Assembly (NCBI GenBank): GCA_027475525.1 | Contig: JAMWFC010000049.1 | Location: 5,130,947-5,194,946, forward strand | Direction of reading: 5' to 3' | Origin: Macrolepiota albuminosa | Taxonomy: Eukaryota > Basidiomycota > Agaricomycetes > Agaricales > Agaricaceae | Length of the DNA stretch: 64,000 nucleotides | In this document: positions 34,225 through 44,546 of the stretch, piece after piece | How positions within the stretch are numbered: the stretch's first letter is position 1 | Layout of the letters: every line of letters begins with the position of its first letter | Made by a program: the position numbers and the translations under genes | The notes under the pieces: generated by a model | The model's database searches: none | The model's input: the letters and a program-made list of their open reading frames with translations, nothing else | Told to the model about the DNA's origin: nothing

Positions 34225-37200
34225 CTAGTCAATTTCTTCTTCTTCAACTAAAGTCGGCAAGTCATCATCGTCCAATAGTTCGGTTTCTTCAAGTTCCCTA
34301 AGCTTGGCGGTGTCAATATCTAGCGCCTCAAGCGGCAAATCGATTCGTTCCCTGGCGAGATACGGTAGTAGGCAAAAAGCGGCAACAGGTCGATGTAGCA
34401 CTGAACCATCTAGTTCACAGAGCACGTAAGCGCCTCCACGGTTACGAGAGATAACTACCAAAGGTCCTAGATAGCGCGGGCGCATTTTCTTGTTATAGGA
34501 GGTCTCGATTTTGGAGTTGCGCATAAGCACTAGCGCTCCTCTCGGGAAGTTGTAATCCTTGATAGTGGCGCCATGCTCGGTTTCGAATCGCAGGGCTGCT
34601 TGGCGACGGGCGCTAAAGACCACCTCATGAAGTCGCTCCAAATCTTCTTTCCGCCGTTGGAGATCAATTGCTCGTCTGGCGATAAGGTCGGTAGTCGCTA
34701 AGATACTGTTGGGTGCTGGCTGAAGATAGGTCGCTTCTATAATGTCGGCAGGGAGTAACGGATGGGTGCCAGTAGCCGCGTAGTAAGGAGAACAACCCAT
34801 GCGCTTACGAATGGTAACTCTTTCCGACCAGAATACTGAATACGTCGCTTCGCTCCAACGAGATTCGTCGCCATCGACTGCCTTGAAGAGCGCTTGCCGA
34901 ACGTCAAAGTGTGGTCTTTCCACCAGGCCATTGGCGCGTTTGTTGTAGCCAGATACTCGAATGTGGTGTATGTTGTATTTCTTGGCGAGGTAAGTTAGCG
35001 CTTTGATGATGGGCGCACCGTTATCCGTGACGATTTCTCTTAGCGCTCCCCAACGGCAGATGACGTCCTCAAATAGCCACTTGGCGACCGCCTCGGTATT
35101 TTCTCTTTGGAGCATTCGAAATTCAGGCCAGTGGATTAGCGAGCAACGACCTTGAATGATGTACTTGTAGCGACCAGATTTGGGCATGTGCATGGTGTCG
35201 ACGTAGATTTTGCTGAAGAGGGGAGCTGGCGTTGCTACGGTTGGCGGTATGAGCACTTGGCGTGTCTGTTGAATTTGGCAGAGATGGCAAGTCCTGATGT
35301 ACCAGGCGATGTCGGTACTAGCGTGGGGCCACCAGAACCGTTCTAGCAGAGAAGCTCGGGTAGCGTACAGACCTCTATGTCCTAGCTCATCATGCATAGC
35401 GCGCAGGACCCGTAAGCGACTTTCCGGCTTGATGACCAGCTTGTGAGCGCCATCTCGATTTCGTCGCCAGAGTCGGTTGTCGGTAAAGAAGAAATGGGTG
35501 GCATAACGGATAAAGGTCGCGTATTGTTCGTCGGTAAGGTCTGGGGGTCGCTTAAGGTCTTGTAGCCATTGTTCAACGATTAACAAGCGACTGTCTTCTG
35601 CTTTTGCTTTGGCGGATCGGGGGACGGCATCGTAGGTCAGGTTTTTGCTGTCTTCTCTTAGCGACTGGGGTTCCTGTACGACTTTTACTGGAGGCAAGTC
35701 TTGTCCAAGGATGCTTGCCGTGTAGAATGTGAGGGGTGCGCTAAAAGTCTCGGGGCGGTAAGGGACGATGGGATGTAACAGGATGCTGGTAGGCTGTTGC
35801 CGTCGTAATAGGGGGATTGGCTGTTGTATGAGGTGCACGAAACCATGTAAGCGGTCGATCCAGTCCTCGAAATCGCTATCAGCCTGAGGGTCCACTACCG
35901 GGTCGCCAGGCTGCCGTGGTCGCCTAGAGAGTCCATCTGGGCCGTGGAAAGAGCTCTTGACGTGTACCAGCTCAAAATGGAACATGAGGATGGCGACTAC
36001 CCACCGATTCATGCTAGCGGACGGCTGGATATCAGGATTCTGCAGCATGCCTTTGATGTACCTAGCGTCGACCTCAACAATCAGGTTCCGCACGCCAATC
36101 AAATACATCTTTAGCGACCGGAAGGCTTTGAAGAGTCCATAGAGCTCTAGCTTAGGCTGACTGTAGCGAGACTCTCTGTCGTTAAGCGTGATGGACCCAA
36201 AGCGGTTGTAGCGTCGCTGTTTCCGATTGTCGCTAAGGCACTGGCACAAGAAGTAGCCAACGGCAATGTACGAGGTATCCACCGCCAAGATAACTGGGTC
36301 GGCAGAGGTATAATCGATGGGAACTAGGGGCTTGGCGTCTTGTAGGGCTTTTACTAAGTCTCGTTGCGCGGTAACCTGGTCTGGCCCAAATTCGAAGGGC
36401 TCGTTAGCGCGAGTGAGTCGGTTAAGGGCGTGTGCGCGATGGGCAAAGTTTTTGACGAATATCCTGAGAACGCCAACAGTACCGAGAAAGGCGCGAACTT
36501 CAGATAAGTCGCGGCAAGGACCCCATCGCTCCAGGAGGGCTAAGCGAGACTCGTCGGGAACGCGACCGTCGGGAGTGCAGATGTGACCAAGTATTTTGAA
36601 CCTTGGCGCGCAAAGGAGGAGTTTGTGACCGCTAAAGGTACCACCGCTATACTTCATACGTTGGAGAACTCGATTGAGCAGCTGGAAAAAATCCCATAGC
36701 GCTAAGCGAATGTTGGAGTTGTCGGGATGGGTCGCCGGTAAGCCGTTTACGAGTCGCCAGTCTTTGGGGCCTTTGACGCCAACGTCGTCGATGAAGCTAA
36801 GGACGTTATGCGGTATCTCGGGTTGGAGGATGAATGTGATGTCGTCATGGAATATGGGGACTGAGTTTGTCCAGCCCATCGGCAAGGTGACTAGGCGCAG
36901 TGCGCCAAACGGAGTTTGAAAGGTGGTGAGGTCACGGGAAGATGGGTGTATTAAGCGTTCATCGTAGCCAACGTAAAGATCAAGGGTGGCGCCACAGATA
37001 CGCCCGGCAAAGGACTCGGCAAAGTGGTCAGGGAAAGGCGGTACGCCAGAGTGTCGTATGGTTACTCTATTCAGCGGCTCAAGACTGTGAACTATGCGTA
37101 GATTGCCGTTCTTTTTGAGAACACAGAACCAACGGGAGCGGTAAGAACTATTAGAGGGCTCGTAGACGCCAGCCTGTATCTTGGTCCTAATAATCTGGCA

Positions 37201-37974
37201 GACCTCGGCTTCGATCCCAGGCGGTAACGGTCGGTTGTGCTCAGTCCACGGCACGTGAGGAATAGTCGGGATTACAACAGGCGGGAAGAAATCTGTACGT
37301 AGGCTGCCGCGTTCGGAGTCCTCCCAAGCGAAGGCTTTGTCTTGCTTAGCGACAAGATCGGTAAGGACGTTTAACTCATCTTTGGTCAAAAATCCTGTGT
37401 CGTGCTCCTTGGCGAACTGCTGCTGGCGTTCCTCGGTAAAACGTCCTGTGGGCTGAAAGGGTGGCGGATTCGGCGATAAGGTCGGCATGTCGGCAAGAGG
37501 GTCGCCAATGATCTGGCGCTCGATTCTAAAAGTCTCGGGAGAGTGCGTAGCGATGGGTTTTGTTTTAAGCGCAACTGGCTTATATTTCTTTTTAACTTGT
37601 ACCCCTTTCCTTTTGGGAGCGTTAGCTTGGTTATATACAGAAGTGGAAAGGGGAACTGTAGCCTGAGGAGCGGCAAGTCCAAGAACGGCGGGAGCCGAGG
37701 CTCCGGGAAGAGTAGTGAGATAAGTATCGGTAGACGCAATGTTTTGAAAGGATTCAGAAGCGGTAAGGTACAAGTAGGCAAGAGAGGAGTCGGTAATATT
37801 TTGATTTTTCTGGGAAGGCTCTGCGTCGGTAGCGGGTAAAGTAGTTAAAACGTCTTCGGCAAGAAAAGCAGTAGACATAACATTTACAAGACCAGTTGAA
37901 TGGTCATATTCTAGCGTTAGCGCCACATCTCCGTGATCGTCGCCAATCACCTCCTCGATGGTCTGTGAAAACAC
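34225..37974 (-). CDS. Element D pol: reverse transcriptase, RNase H, integrase
   Basis: 1249 codons, uninterrupted. The first codon of the frame used here is GTG within the end of gag and no ATG lies at the overlap, so expression by -1 frameshift from gag is likely. Order: linker (1-200), reverse transcriptase with first Asp in LDLYVGYD (Asp332) and polymerase box SFIDD (394-397, Phe instead of the usual Tyr), RNase H (Asp566, Glu610, Asp636), integrase zinc finger (His861, His866, Cys896, Cys899), integrase core Asp926, Asp984, Glu1019, and a C-terminal RYLGPLVVISRNRGG segment before an acidic tail. No chromodomain. The enzymes copy the genomic RNA into DNA in the particle and insert it in the nucleus. 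All catalytic residues are present, unlike in A. Confidence 0.95.
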   Translation of the reverse strand: MFSQTIEEVIGDDHGDVALTLEYDHSTGLVNVMSTAFLAEDVLTTLPATDAEPSQKNQNITDSSLAYLYLTASESFQNIASTDTYLTTLPGASAPAVLGLAAPQATVPLSTSVYNQANAPKRKGVQVKKKYKPVALKTKPIATHSPETFRIERQIIGDPLADMPTLSPNPPPFQPTGRFTEERQQQFAKEHDTGFLTKDELNVLTDLVAKQDKAFAWEDSERGSLRTDFFPPVVIPTIPHVPWTEHNRPLPPGIEAEVCQIIRTKIQAGVYEPSNSSYRSRWFCVLKKNGNLRIVHSLEPLNRVTIRHSGVPPFPDHFAESFAGRICGATLDLYVGYDERLIHPSSRDLTTFQTPFGALRLVTLPMGWTNSVPIFHDDITFILQPEIPHNVLSFIDDVGVKGPKDWRLVNGLPATHPDNSNIRLALWDFFQLLNRVLQRMKYSGGTFSGHKLLLCAPRFKILGHICTPDGRVPDESRLALLERWGPCRDLSEVRAFLGTVGVLRIFVKNFAHRAHALNRLTRANEPFEFGPDQVTAQRDLVKALQDAKPLVPIDYTSADPVILAVDTSYIAVGYFLCQCLSDNRKQRRYNRFGSITLNDRESRYSQPKLELYGLFKAFRSLKMYLIGVRNLIVEVDARYIKGMLQNPDIQPSASMNRWVVAILMFHFELVHVKSSFHGPDGLSRRPRQPGDPVVDPQADSDFEDWIDRLHGFVHLIQQPIPLLRRQQPTSILLHPIVPYRPETFSAPLTFYTASILGQDLPPVKVVQEPQSLREDSKNLTYDAVPRSAKAKAEDSRLLIVEQWLQDLKRPPDLTDEQYATFIRYATHFFFTDNRLWRRNRDGAHKLVIKPESRLRVLRAMHDELGHRGLYATRASLLERFWWPHASTDIAWYIRTCHLCQIQQTRQVLIPPTVATPAPLFSKIYVDTMHMPKSGRYKYIIQGRCSLIHWPEFRMLQRENTEAVAKWLFEDVICRWGALREIVTDNGAPIIKALTYLAKKYNIHHIRVSGYNKRANGLVERPHFDVRQALFKAVDGDESRWSEATYSVFWSERVTIRKRMGCSPYYAATGTHPLLPADIIEATYLQPAPNSILATTDLIARRAIDLQRRKEDLERLHEVVFSARRQAALRFETEHGATIKDYNFPRGALVLMRNSKIETSYNKKMRPRYLGPLVVISRNRGGAYVLCELDGSVLHRPVAAFCLLPYLARERIDLPLEALDIDTAKLRELEETELLDDDDLPTLVEEEEID

Positions 37975-40259
37975 CGGTAGGGTCGTTCGTTGGCGTGCTG
38001 GTCGGTGAACTCCGGTGGCTTAGCGAGGGCGCCTTTTCGTTGTCCCCTAGGGAACGTTGGCACCGTTCGTCGGATTCCGGAATTAGGGTCGCTAATTGTG
38101 AGGGTCGTTTCCTCGTCGGTAACTGTCTTGACGACTGATCGCGCCAAGACGTCGAAAGGTCTGCCGAGTAATAAGTCGTATGCTGGGGAGCGTAAAATGT
38201 GGATCTGAAGATAAAACGTAATGTCGCCAAGGGTGCACGGCACATTCTTGGCGAGGCCTAGGGATCTGTCCACGGTACCGTTAGCGCTCTGCATGTTTAG
38301 TATTACCGTAGGGTCGTAAATAAGGCCTAAATCGTTAGCGACTTCTGCTGCCATAGAAATAATCTGAGACCCGCTATCCACGATTGCCTCTACTTCGTGC
38401 TTGTTGTCTACGGTTAGCGCTACCGAGCGGATAGCGTGCGATTCTTGAGCGACGGTAAGAATTGCTGGGTCCTCTCCATGGTCCACAGACCTAAGGTAGG
38501 TCTCTACTGGGTCCACAGAAGTGGCGTTAGCGATAGGGTCGGCAGGAGTGTCTTCAGTGTCGGGAGAGTCGATGGTAACAGAGAAACCAGGAAGCGCATC
38601 GTCGAGTTCATCAACCTCGGCAACGGCTGTCGCCAAAGGTCGTCGAGGAGTAACTGCCGTTTTCACCTGATTGCGAACGTCGGGAGCAATACTACAAAGT
38701 TCTTCTACTGACAAGGTGACGTGGGTTTTCATGATACGGTTAAAAACGTGGTTCGATTTTTCGATGTCGAAGATTGGCGCAGTAGGTCGGTAGCCACCCT
38801 CAGGACGTTTCTCGGGAGCGGCAAAGTTTCGTTGTGCGGGAGCGTGATAACGGTCGGGAATCCCTGAATAGGGATGGAGAGGCGGCAAAGGCGGTTCGGG
38901 AGCGGTAGCGGACGACGATGGTTCTGAAGCAGGAGCAGGGGCAGTGGCAGGAGGTGCGGCAGGAGCAGGTGTCGGTAACTTGCTAGCGGGAGGCATTGGC
39001 TTGTATCCTTTAAGAGGTTGTTTAGGCTGCTTAACTTCAACCCCATCAAAGACCTGATTCTTTAGCGAATCCAACTCCTGTTGGAGCTTGGCGATACGCT
39101 CTTCCCGCGAAAAAGTAGGGTGGTCGCCAACGCTGTCGAAATGTAGGACCTCGTGAATCATCTGCTGTTGGGTCGCCTGTTCAGGGTCGGGGTTGGCGTT
39201 GCCAGATAGCGTGCCGGTAACGATTTGTCCTGGATTGCGCCTATGCCACTCATCAACTCGCTCCTGGAAGGACTTCTTGTCTGGGTAGTTGGGGATGGTG
39301 GCGCCAGTGGTGAGGACTATCTTGCCGTCGATAGCCCGTCGAATTCTACCTTGGCGAACGTAATTCTCGAGGGTAGCGCAGCGTCCTCTAGTCATGGTAT
39401 GGCCAATTTCCCCACAGAAGTGGCAAGGGCCAGGTGCGGGTACGTTAGCGGGTCGGTTAGCCGTGAGGTTGGTGGTGATCATGGTTTCAATACGCGTCAT
39501 AGCGGAAGCGACAGCGGCGGTAATCGCAGCATTGAGCTCCTCCTTCTTAACGAAGTCGGCAACAGGAGGCGGGATGGGAATGATACCGTTAGTTCGCTCA
39601 GGTGGTGGGCTCGTCCTAGCGCGCTGCAGTCCAACGCCAGTGTCCGTTCCCTTGAGAACCCATTTACCGGCTTCAAAGACGTCGGCAACGTTATAGGGCT
39701 CGTCTGGGTGATGAGCCTGATGAACTATCTCTAGGCGACGGGCAATACGAGTCCACAGTGAAGTCGGGATGCCCTGCTGAAATAGGCGACGCTCCTCGTT
39801 AATATAGAGCTTGCCGTTCTGCAGGAGCCACCTAGCGATTTTCTGGAACTCGCGGTAATACGTAGAGAATGCGCCAAGAGAAGAAGTGCCGTTGTCGAAA
39901 GATTCCTGAACTAATTTCTGCAACTCGTTTACCGTGTAGCGGGTAGCCTCCTCAGCGCCAGGGTACAGCTGGATTACTGCCGTCTTCCAGTCCTCATACG
40001 AAGCGCCTTGGGCTGGAACTGGCGGTGCGGCAGGGACAAAGGCGGCAAACTCGGTCAAACCTGTCCACGTCTCTGCCGTGTCATACGATACGTATCTTGC
40101 CGCGTACTCCTTCATCTGCGTGTGGTCGGTAATGTTACAGTCTCTGAACAAATACTCCAACTCCTTGAAATACTGGGAGAGCTCCCGTGGCTTGGTCTCG
40201 TCCCATTTCGGTGCCGAGAAGTGGTTGCGTGGCGGCATGCGCTGGACTTGTTGTTCCAT
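37947..40259 (-). CDS. Element D gag-protease polyprotein
   Basis: 770 codons from ATG 40259 (MEQQVQRMPPRNHF), the first ATG of the frame and conserved in A and C; the frame stays open upstream without an ATG. Residues about 10-210 form the capsid-like region (PKWDETKPRELSQYF, LYPGAEEATRYTV, RRLFQQGIPTSLW). A cysteine knuckle at 279-294 is spaced CX2CX4HX6C, two residues longer after His than the usual CCHC box. A proline-rich linker follows, then a retroviral-type aspartic protease with DSGSQ and the later LLLGRPFD. The stop at 37947 overlaps pol by about 28 bases in the -1 frame. Gag packages the RNA; the protease cleaves the polyprotein. Confidence 0.93.
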   Translation of the reverse strand: MEQQVQRMPPRNHFSAPKWDETKPRELSQYFKELEYLFRDCNITDHTQMKEYAARYVSYDTAETWTGLTEFAAFVPAAPPVPAQGASYEDWKTAVIQLYPGAEEATRYTVNELQKLVQESFDNGTSSLGAFSTYYREFQKIARWLLQNGKLYINEERRLFQQGIPTSLWTRIARRLEIVHQAHHPDEPYNVADVFEAGKWVLKGTDTGVGLQRARTSPPPERTNGIIPIPPPVADFVKKEELNAAITAAVASAMTRIETMITTNLTANRPANVPAPGPCHFCGEIGHTMTRGRCATLENYVRQGRIRRAIDGKIVLTTGATIPNYPDKKSFQERVDEWHRRNPGQIVTGTLSGNANPDPEQATQQQMIHEVLHFDSVGDHPTFSREERIAKLQQELDSLKNQVFDGVEVKQPKQPLKGYKPMPPASKLPTPAPAAPPATAPAPASEPSSSATAPEPPLPPLHPYSGIPDRYHAPAQRNFAAPEKRPEGGYRPTAPIFDIEKSNHVFNRIMKTHVTLSVEELCSIAPDVRNQVKTAVTPRRPLATAVAEVDELDDALPGFSVTIDSPDTEDTPADPIANATSVDPVETYLRSVDHGEDPAILTVAQESHAIRSVALTVDNKHEVEAIVDSGSQIISMAAEVANDLGLIYDPTVILNMQSANGTVDRSLGLAKNVPCTLGDITFYLQIHILRSPAYDLLLGRPFDVLARSVVKTVTDEETTLTISDPNSGIRRTVPTFPRGQRKGALAKPPEFTDQHANERPYRCFHRPSRR

Positions 40260-40639
40260 AGCGACTGTGTTGGCGAGTTCGGTTAGCGGTAGTGGGGAAG
40301 GAGTTCTGGAGATTGGCGACGGGGTAAGCGAAATGAGTTGAGAAAGAGGCGTTAGCGGAGTAATGGGAGTGATTGACTGCGGTACGGTAAAGGGCGACGC
40401 TAAGGGGTCGTCGGCACTATAATCGAGGGAATGCGGGAAGAGATCAGGAAAAGCGTCTACAGTGGCGTTCTGTAGTTCCTGGGCTAGAGAGAGACCCGGT
40501 AAGGCACCAGGTGGTTGTGGGGTTGATGGGTGGGAAGGAGCTATGCCTTCTGCCGACTGGTTTAGCAGGCGGCGCCTACGCTGGAGACGGGTTTCTGGCG
40601 GAATTCTGCCCTAGAGATCCCTCGCGGTGGGCTCCAATT
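40260..40639 (-). other. Element D gag leader and primer binding site
   Basis: Between the 5' LTR and the gag ATG. Complement of 40619-40636 is the primer site TGGAGCCCACCGCGAGGG, three bases from the LTR. The gag frame is open and Pro/Thr/Leu-rich from about 40600 but has no ATG. Confidence 0.7.
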
Positions 40640-41589
40640 TGATGACGCCCAAAGTTTGGTCAGTAACAAATGTAACAATTGGGTTACCGTACCAAGAGTG
40701 TGCGTTGGGCGCGCTATAAGTAATTTGAGGAGTCCCGGGCAGGTCCCAGAGAACGCGTCGGTGAAAAAGGTGAAAAGTCGGTAACGGGTGTCGGCAAGTG
40801 TAAGCGCTAAGGTAAAGCGCCTAGGAAGAAGCGGTAAGTTAACACGGCAAAGGTGAGCGGCAAGAGCGCGGTAAGCTTAGCGAGGTCTAAGCGTCGATAG
40901 TGCCTGCCGTAGTTGCAAGGCGCGAGTATGTCGAGTGTTGGCGAACGTCTGCAACTGCCGATGAGTTTTGACGTTGCCGACCGTAGCGTAAATGAGCTCT
41001 TGAGCGTAAGGGAGACTGAGGAAAGGGGAGTAAACTGTGGTCTATTCGTCTGCTATCCAATGTACAAGTCGGTAAGTACTTTTATACTACAATAAGTTCG
41101 CCGTCGCCAGTGGCTAATGACGCCAGAGTGCGGTAAACTGGAAAATTTCAAAGGGGTAGCTCCAACGGTTTCAGATCCCTACCGTCCATTCAAGAGCCTT
41201 AGCGACGCCAGGCGACAGATCGCGAAGCTAAACCATCACTCCATCACCCTTCTGTCCGTCAGAGTACCTAAGCGATGTCAGGCGCCAAATCGAGACGCTA
41301 AGCGGTGTCAGACGCCAAGGTCAAACACCAAGCTGTCCATCAGTTTTTGATAGATCATCAGGCTTCTCGCTAAGCGCTGTCGTCAGTGACTGATGCCATC
41401 TGTCAGTTGTCATTCTGTCTGCCGATCGGCGCTATCATTGATTGGATCTGCTTCTTGCCGTGCGCGGCCGTCAGAAGTGGCTTAAAATAGGTAAAATGCG
41501 TGCGCTAAGTTCGGAACGAGTGCGGCAAGGTTTCCGGAGCCGGTGCCGAGCCTGCCGTTGATGCGCCTAACCTGTATAGGGTCCTATCA
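40640..41589 (-). repeat. Element D 5' LTR
   Basis: 950 bases, identical to 30446-31395 except for one G/A difference near 41536. The right edge meets the target duplication CCGT and then element C pol. Confidence 0.93.
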
Positions 41590-44546
41590 CCGTTATCCGT
41601 GACGATTTCTCTTAGCGCTCCCCAACGGCAGATGACGTCCTCAAATAGCCACTTGGCGACCGCCTCGGTATTTTCTCTTTGAAGCATTCGAAATTCAGGC
41701 CAGTGGATTAGCGAACAACGACCTTGAATGATGTACTTGTAGCGACCAGATTTGGGCATATGCATGGTATCGACGTAGATTTTGCTGAAAAGGGGAGCTG
41801 GCGTTGCAACGGTTGGCGGTATGAGCACTTGGCGTGTTTGTTGAATTTGGCAGAGGTGGCAAGTCCTAATGTACCAGGCGATGTCGGCACTAGCGTGTGG
41901 CCACCAGAAGCGTTCTAACAGAGAAGCTTGAGTAGCGTACAGACCTCTATGACCTAGCTCGTCATGCATAGCGCACAAGACTCGTAAGCAACCTTCTGGC
42001 TTGATGATCAGCTTGTGAGCGCCATCTCGATTTCGTCGCCAAAGTCTGTTGTCGGTAAAGAAGAAATGGGTAGCATATCGGATAAAAGTAGCGTATTGTT
42101 CGTCGGTAAGGTCTGGGGGTCGCTTAAGGTCTTGTATCCATTGCTCGACTACTAACAGGCGACTGTCTTCCGCCTTTGCCTTGGCGGATCGGGGAACGGC
42201 ATCGTAGGTCAGGTTTTTGCTGTCTTCTCTTAGCGACTGGGGTTCCTGTACGACTTTTACTGGAGGCGAATTTTGACTGAAAATGCTTGCCGTGTAGAAT
42301 GTGAGGGGTGCGCTAAAGGTCTTGGGGCGGTAAGGGACAATGGGATGTAGAAGGATGCTGGCAGGCTGTTGCCGTCGTAGTAAGGGAATTGGCTGTTGAA
42401 TAAGGTGTACGAAACCATGTAGTCGGTCGATCCAGTCCTCGAAATCGCTATCAGCCTGTGGATCCACTGCCGGGTCGCCAGGCTGCCGTGGTCGCCTAGA
42501 AAGTCCATCTGGTCCGTGGAAAGAGCTCTTGACGTGTACCAACTCAAAGTGAAACATGAGGATAGCGACCACCCACCGGTTCATGCTAGCGGATGGCTGG
42601 ATGTCGGGATTCTGCAGCATGCCCTTGATGTACCTAGCGTTGACCTCAACAATAAGGTTCCGCACGCCAATCAAATACATCTTTAGCGACCGGAAGGCTT
42701 TGAAGAGTCCATAGAGCTCTAGCTTAGGCTGGCTGTAGCGAGATTCTCGGTCGTTTAACGTGATAGACCCAAAACGGTTGTAACGTCGCTGTTTCCGATT
42801 GTCGCTAAGGCACTGGCACAAGAAGTAGCCAACGGCAATGTACGAGGTGTCCACCGCCAAGATGACAGGGTCGGCAGAGCTATAGTCGATGGGAACTAGG
42901 GGCTTGGCGTCTTGTAAGGCTTTTACTAAGTCTCGTTGGGCAGTGACCTGGTCTGGCCCAAATTCGAAGGGCTCGTTAGCGCGGGTGAGTCGGTTAAGGG
43001 CGTGTGCGCGATGGGCAAAGTTCTTGACGAATATCCTGAGAACGCCAACAGTACCAAGAAAGGCGCGAACTTCAGATAAGTCGCGGCAAGGACCCCAGCG
43101 CTCCAAGAGTGCTAAGCGAGACTCGTTGGGAACGCGACCGTCGGGAGTGCAGATGTGACCAAGTATTTTGAACCTTGGCGCGCAGAGGAGGAGTTTGTGA
43201 CCGCTAAAGGTACCACCGCTATACTTCATACGTTGGAGAACTCGATTGAGCAGCTGGAAGAACTCCCATAGCGCTAAGCAAATGTTGGAGTTGTCGGGAT
43301 GGGTCGCCGGTAAGCCGTTTACGAGTCGCCAGTCTTTGGGACCTTTGACGCCAACGTCATCAATGAAGCTAAGGACATGGTGCGGTATCTCGGGTTGGAG
43401 GATGAATGTGATGTCGTCATGAAATATAGGGACTGAGTTTGTCCATCCCATCGGTAAGGTGACTAGGCGCAAGGCGCCAAACGGAGTTTGAAAGGTGGTG
43501 AGGTCTCAGGAAGAAGGGTGTATCAGACGCTCATCGTAGCCAACGTAAAGGTCAAGGGTGGCGCCACAAATGCGCCTGGCAAAAGACTCGGCAAAGTGGT
43601 CAGGAAAAGGCGGTACGCCAGAGTGTCGTATGGTTACTCTATTCAGCGGCTCAAGACTGTGAACTATGCGTAGATTGCCGTTCTTTTTGAGGACACAGAA
43701 CCAGCGGGAGCGGTAAGAACTATTGGAGGGCTCGTAGACGCCAGCCTGTATCTTGGTCCTAATAATCTGGCAGACCTCGGCTTCGATTCCAGGCGGTAAC
43801 GGTCGGTTGTGCTCAGTCCACGGCACGTGAGGGATGGTCGGGATTACGACAGGCGGGAAGAAATCTGTGCGGAGGCTGCCGCGTTCTGAGTCCTCCCAAG
43901 CAAAGGCTTTGTCTTGCTTAGCGACAAGATCGGTAAGGACGTTCAACTCATCTTTGGTCAAAAATCCTGTGTCATGCTCCTTGGCGAACTGCTGCTGGCG
44001 TTCTGCGGTAAAACGTCCTGTGGGGTGAAAGAGTGGCGGGTTCGGTGATAAGGTCGGCATGTCGGCAAGAGGGTCGCCAATGATCTGGCGCTCGATTCTA
44101 AACGTCTCGGGAGAGTGCGTAGCGATGGGCTTTGTTTTAAGCGCAACTGGCTTATATTTCTTTTTAACTTGAACCCCTTTCCTTTTGGGAGCGTTAGCTT
44201 GGTTATATACAGAGGTGGAAAGGGGAACTGTAGCCTGAGGAGCGGCAAGTCCAAGAACGGCAGGAGACGAGGCTCCAGGAAGGGTAGTAAGATAAGTATC
44301 GGTAGACGCAGTAATTTGAAAAGACTCGGAAGCGGTAAGGTACAAGTAGGCAAGAGAAGAGTCGGTAATGTTTTGATTTTTCTGGGAAGTCTCAGCGTCG
44401 GTAGCGGTAGAGGAAAGCAAAACTTCATCGTCGAGACAAGCGGTAGATATAATATTTACAAGACCAGTTGAATGGTCATATTCCAGCGTTAGCGCCACAT
44501 CTCCGTGATCGTCGCCAATCACCTCCTCGATGGTCTGTGAAAACAC
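41590..44546 (-). pseudogene. 5' part of element C pol, interrupted by D and a TGA
   Basis: Same architecture as D pol up to the second integrase Asp (VTDNG), where D is inserted. One internal stop, TGA at 43506-43508, follows HPSS in the reverse transcriptase; D has an Arg codon (CGT) there, so a CGA-to-TGA change is likely. RT box SFIDD, RNase H (LAVDTSYIAVG), the HDELGHRGLYA zinc finger and VDTMHMP are intact. Overlaps gag at 44519-44546 as in D. Very close to D in sequence, with scattered CG-to-TG changes. Confidence 0.92.

Larger units (their letters stand above)
30446..41589 (-). mobile_element. Element D: young, apparently intact Ty3/gypsy retrotransposon
   Basis: LTRs of 950 bases (40640-41589 and 30446-31395) differ at one position by my reading (CCGG against CCAG, near 31342 and 41536). 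Flanking duplication CCGT at 30442-30445 and 41590-41593, inside element C pol. Order on the minus strand: LTR, primer site, gag-protease (770 residues), pol (1249 residues, -1 frame overlap), antisense accessory gene (663 residues, six exons), polypurine tract, LTR. No internal stop was found in any of the three genes and the protease, RT, RNase H and integrase residues are present. It is the youngest layer and the best candidate in the window for a mobile or recently mobile element. Confidence 0.93.

Noticed and set aside
38436..39734. Plus-strand ORFs opposite gag of element D (also 45725-46306 in C)
   Set aside because: Antisense shadows of gag; not conserved as full frames between C and D.
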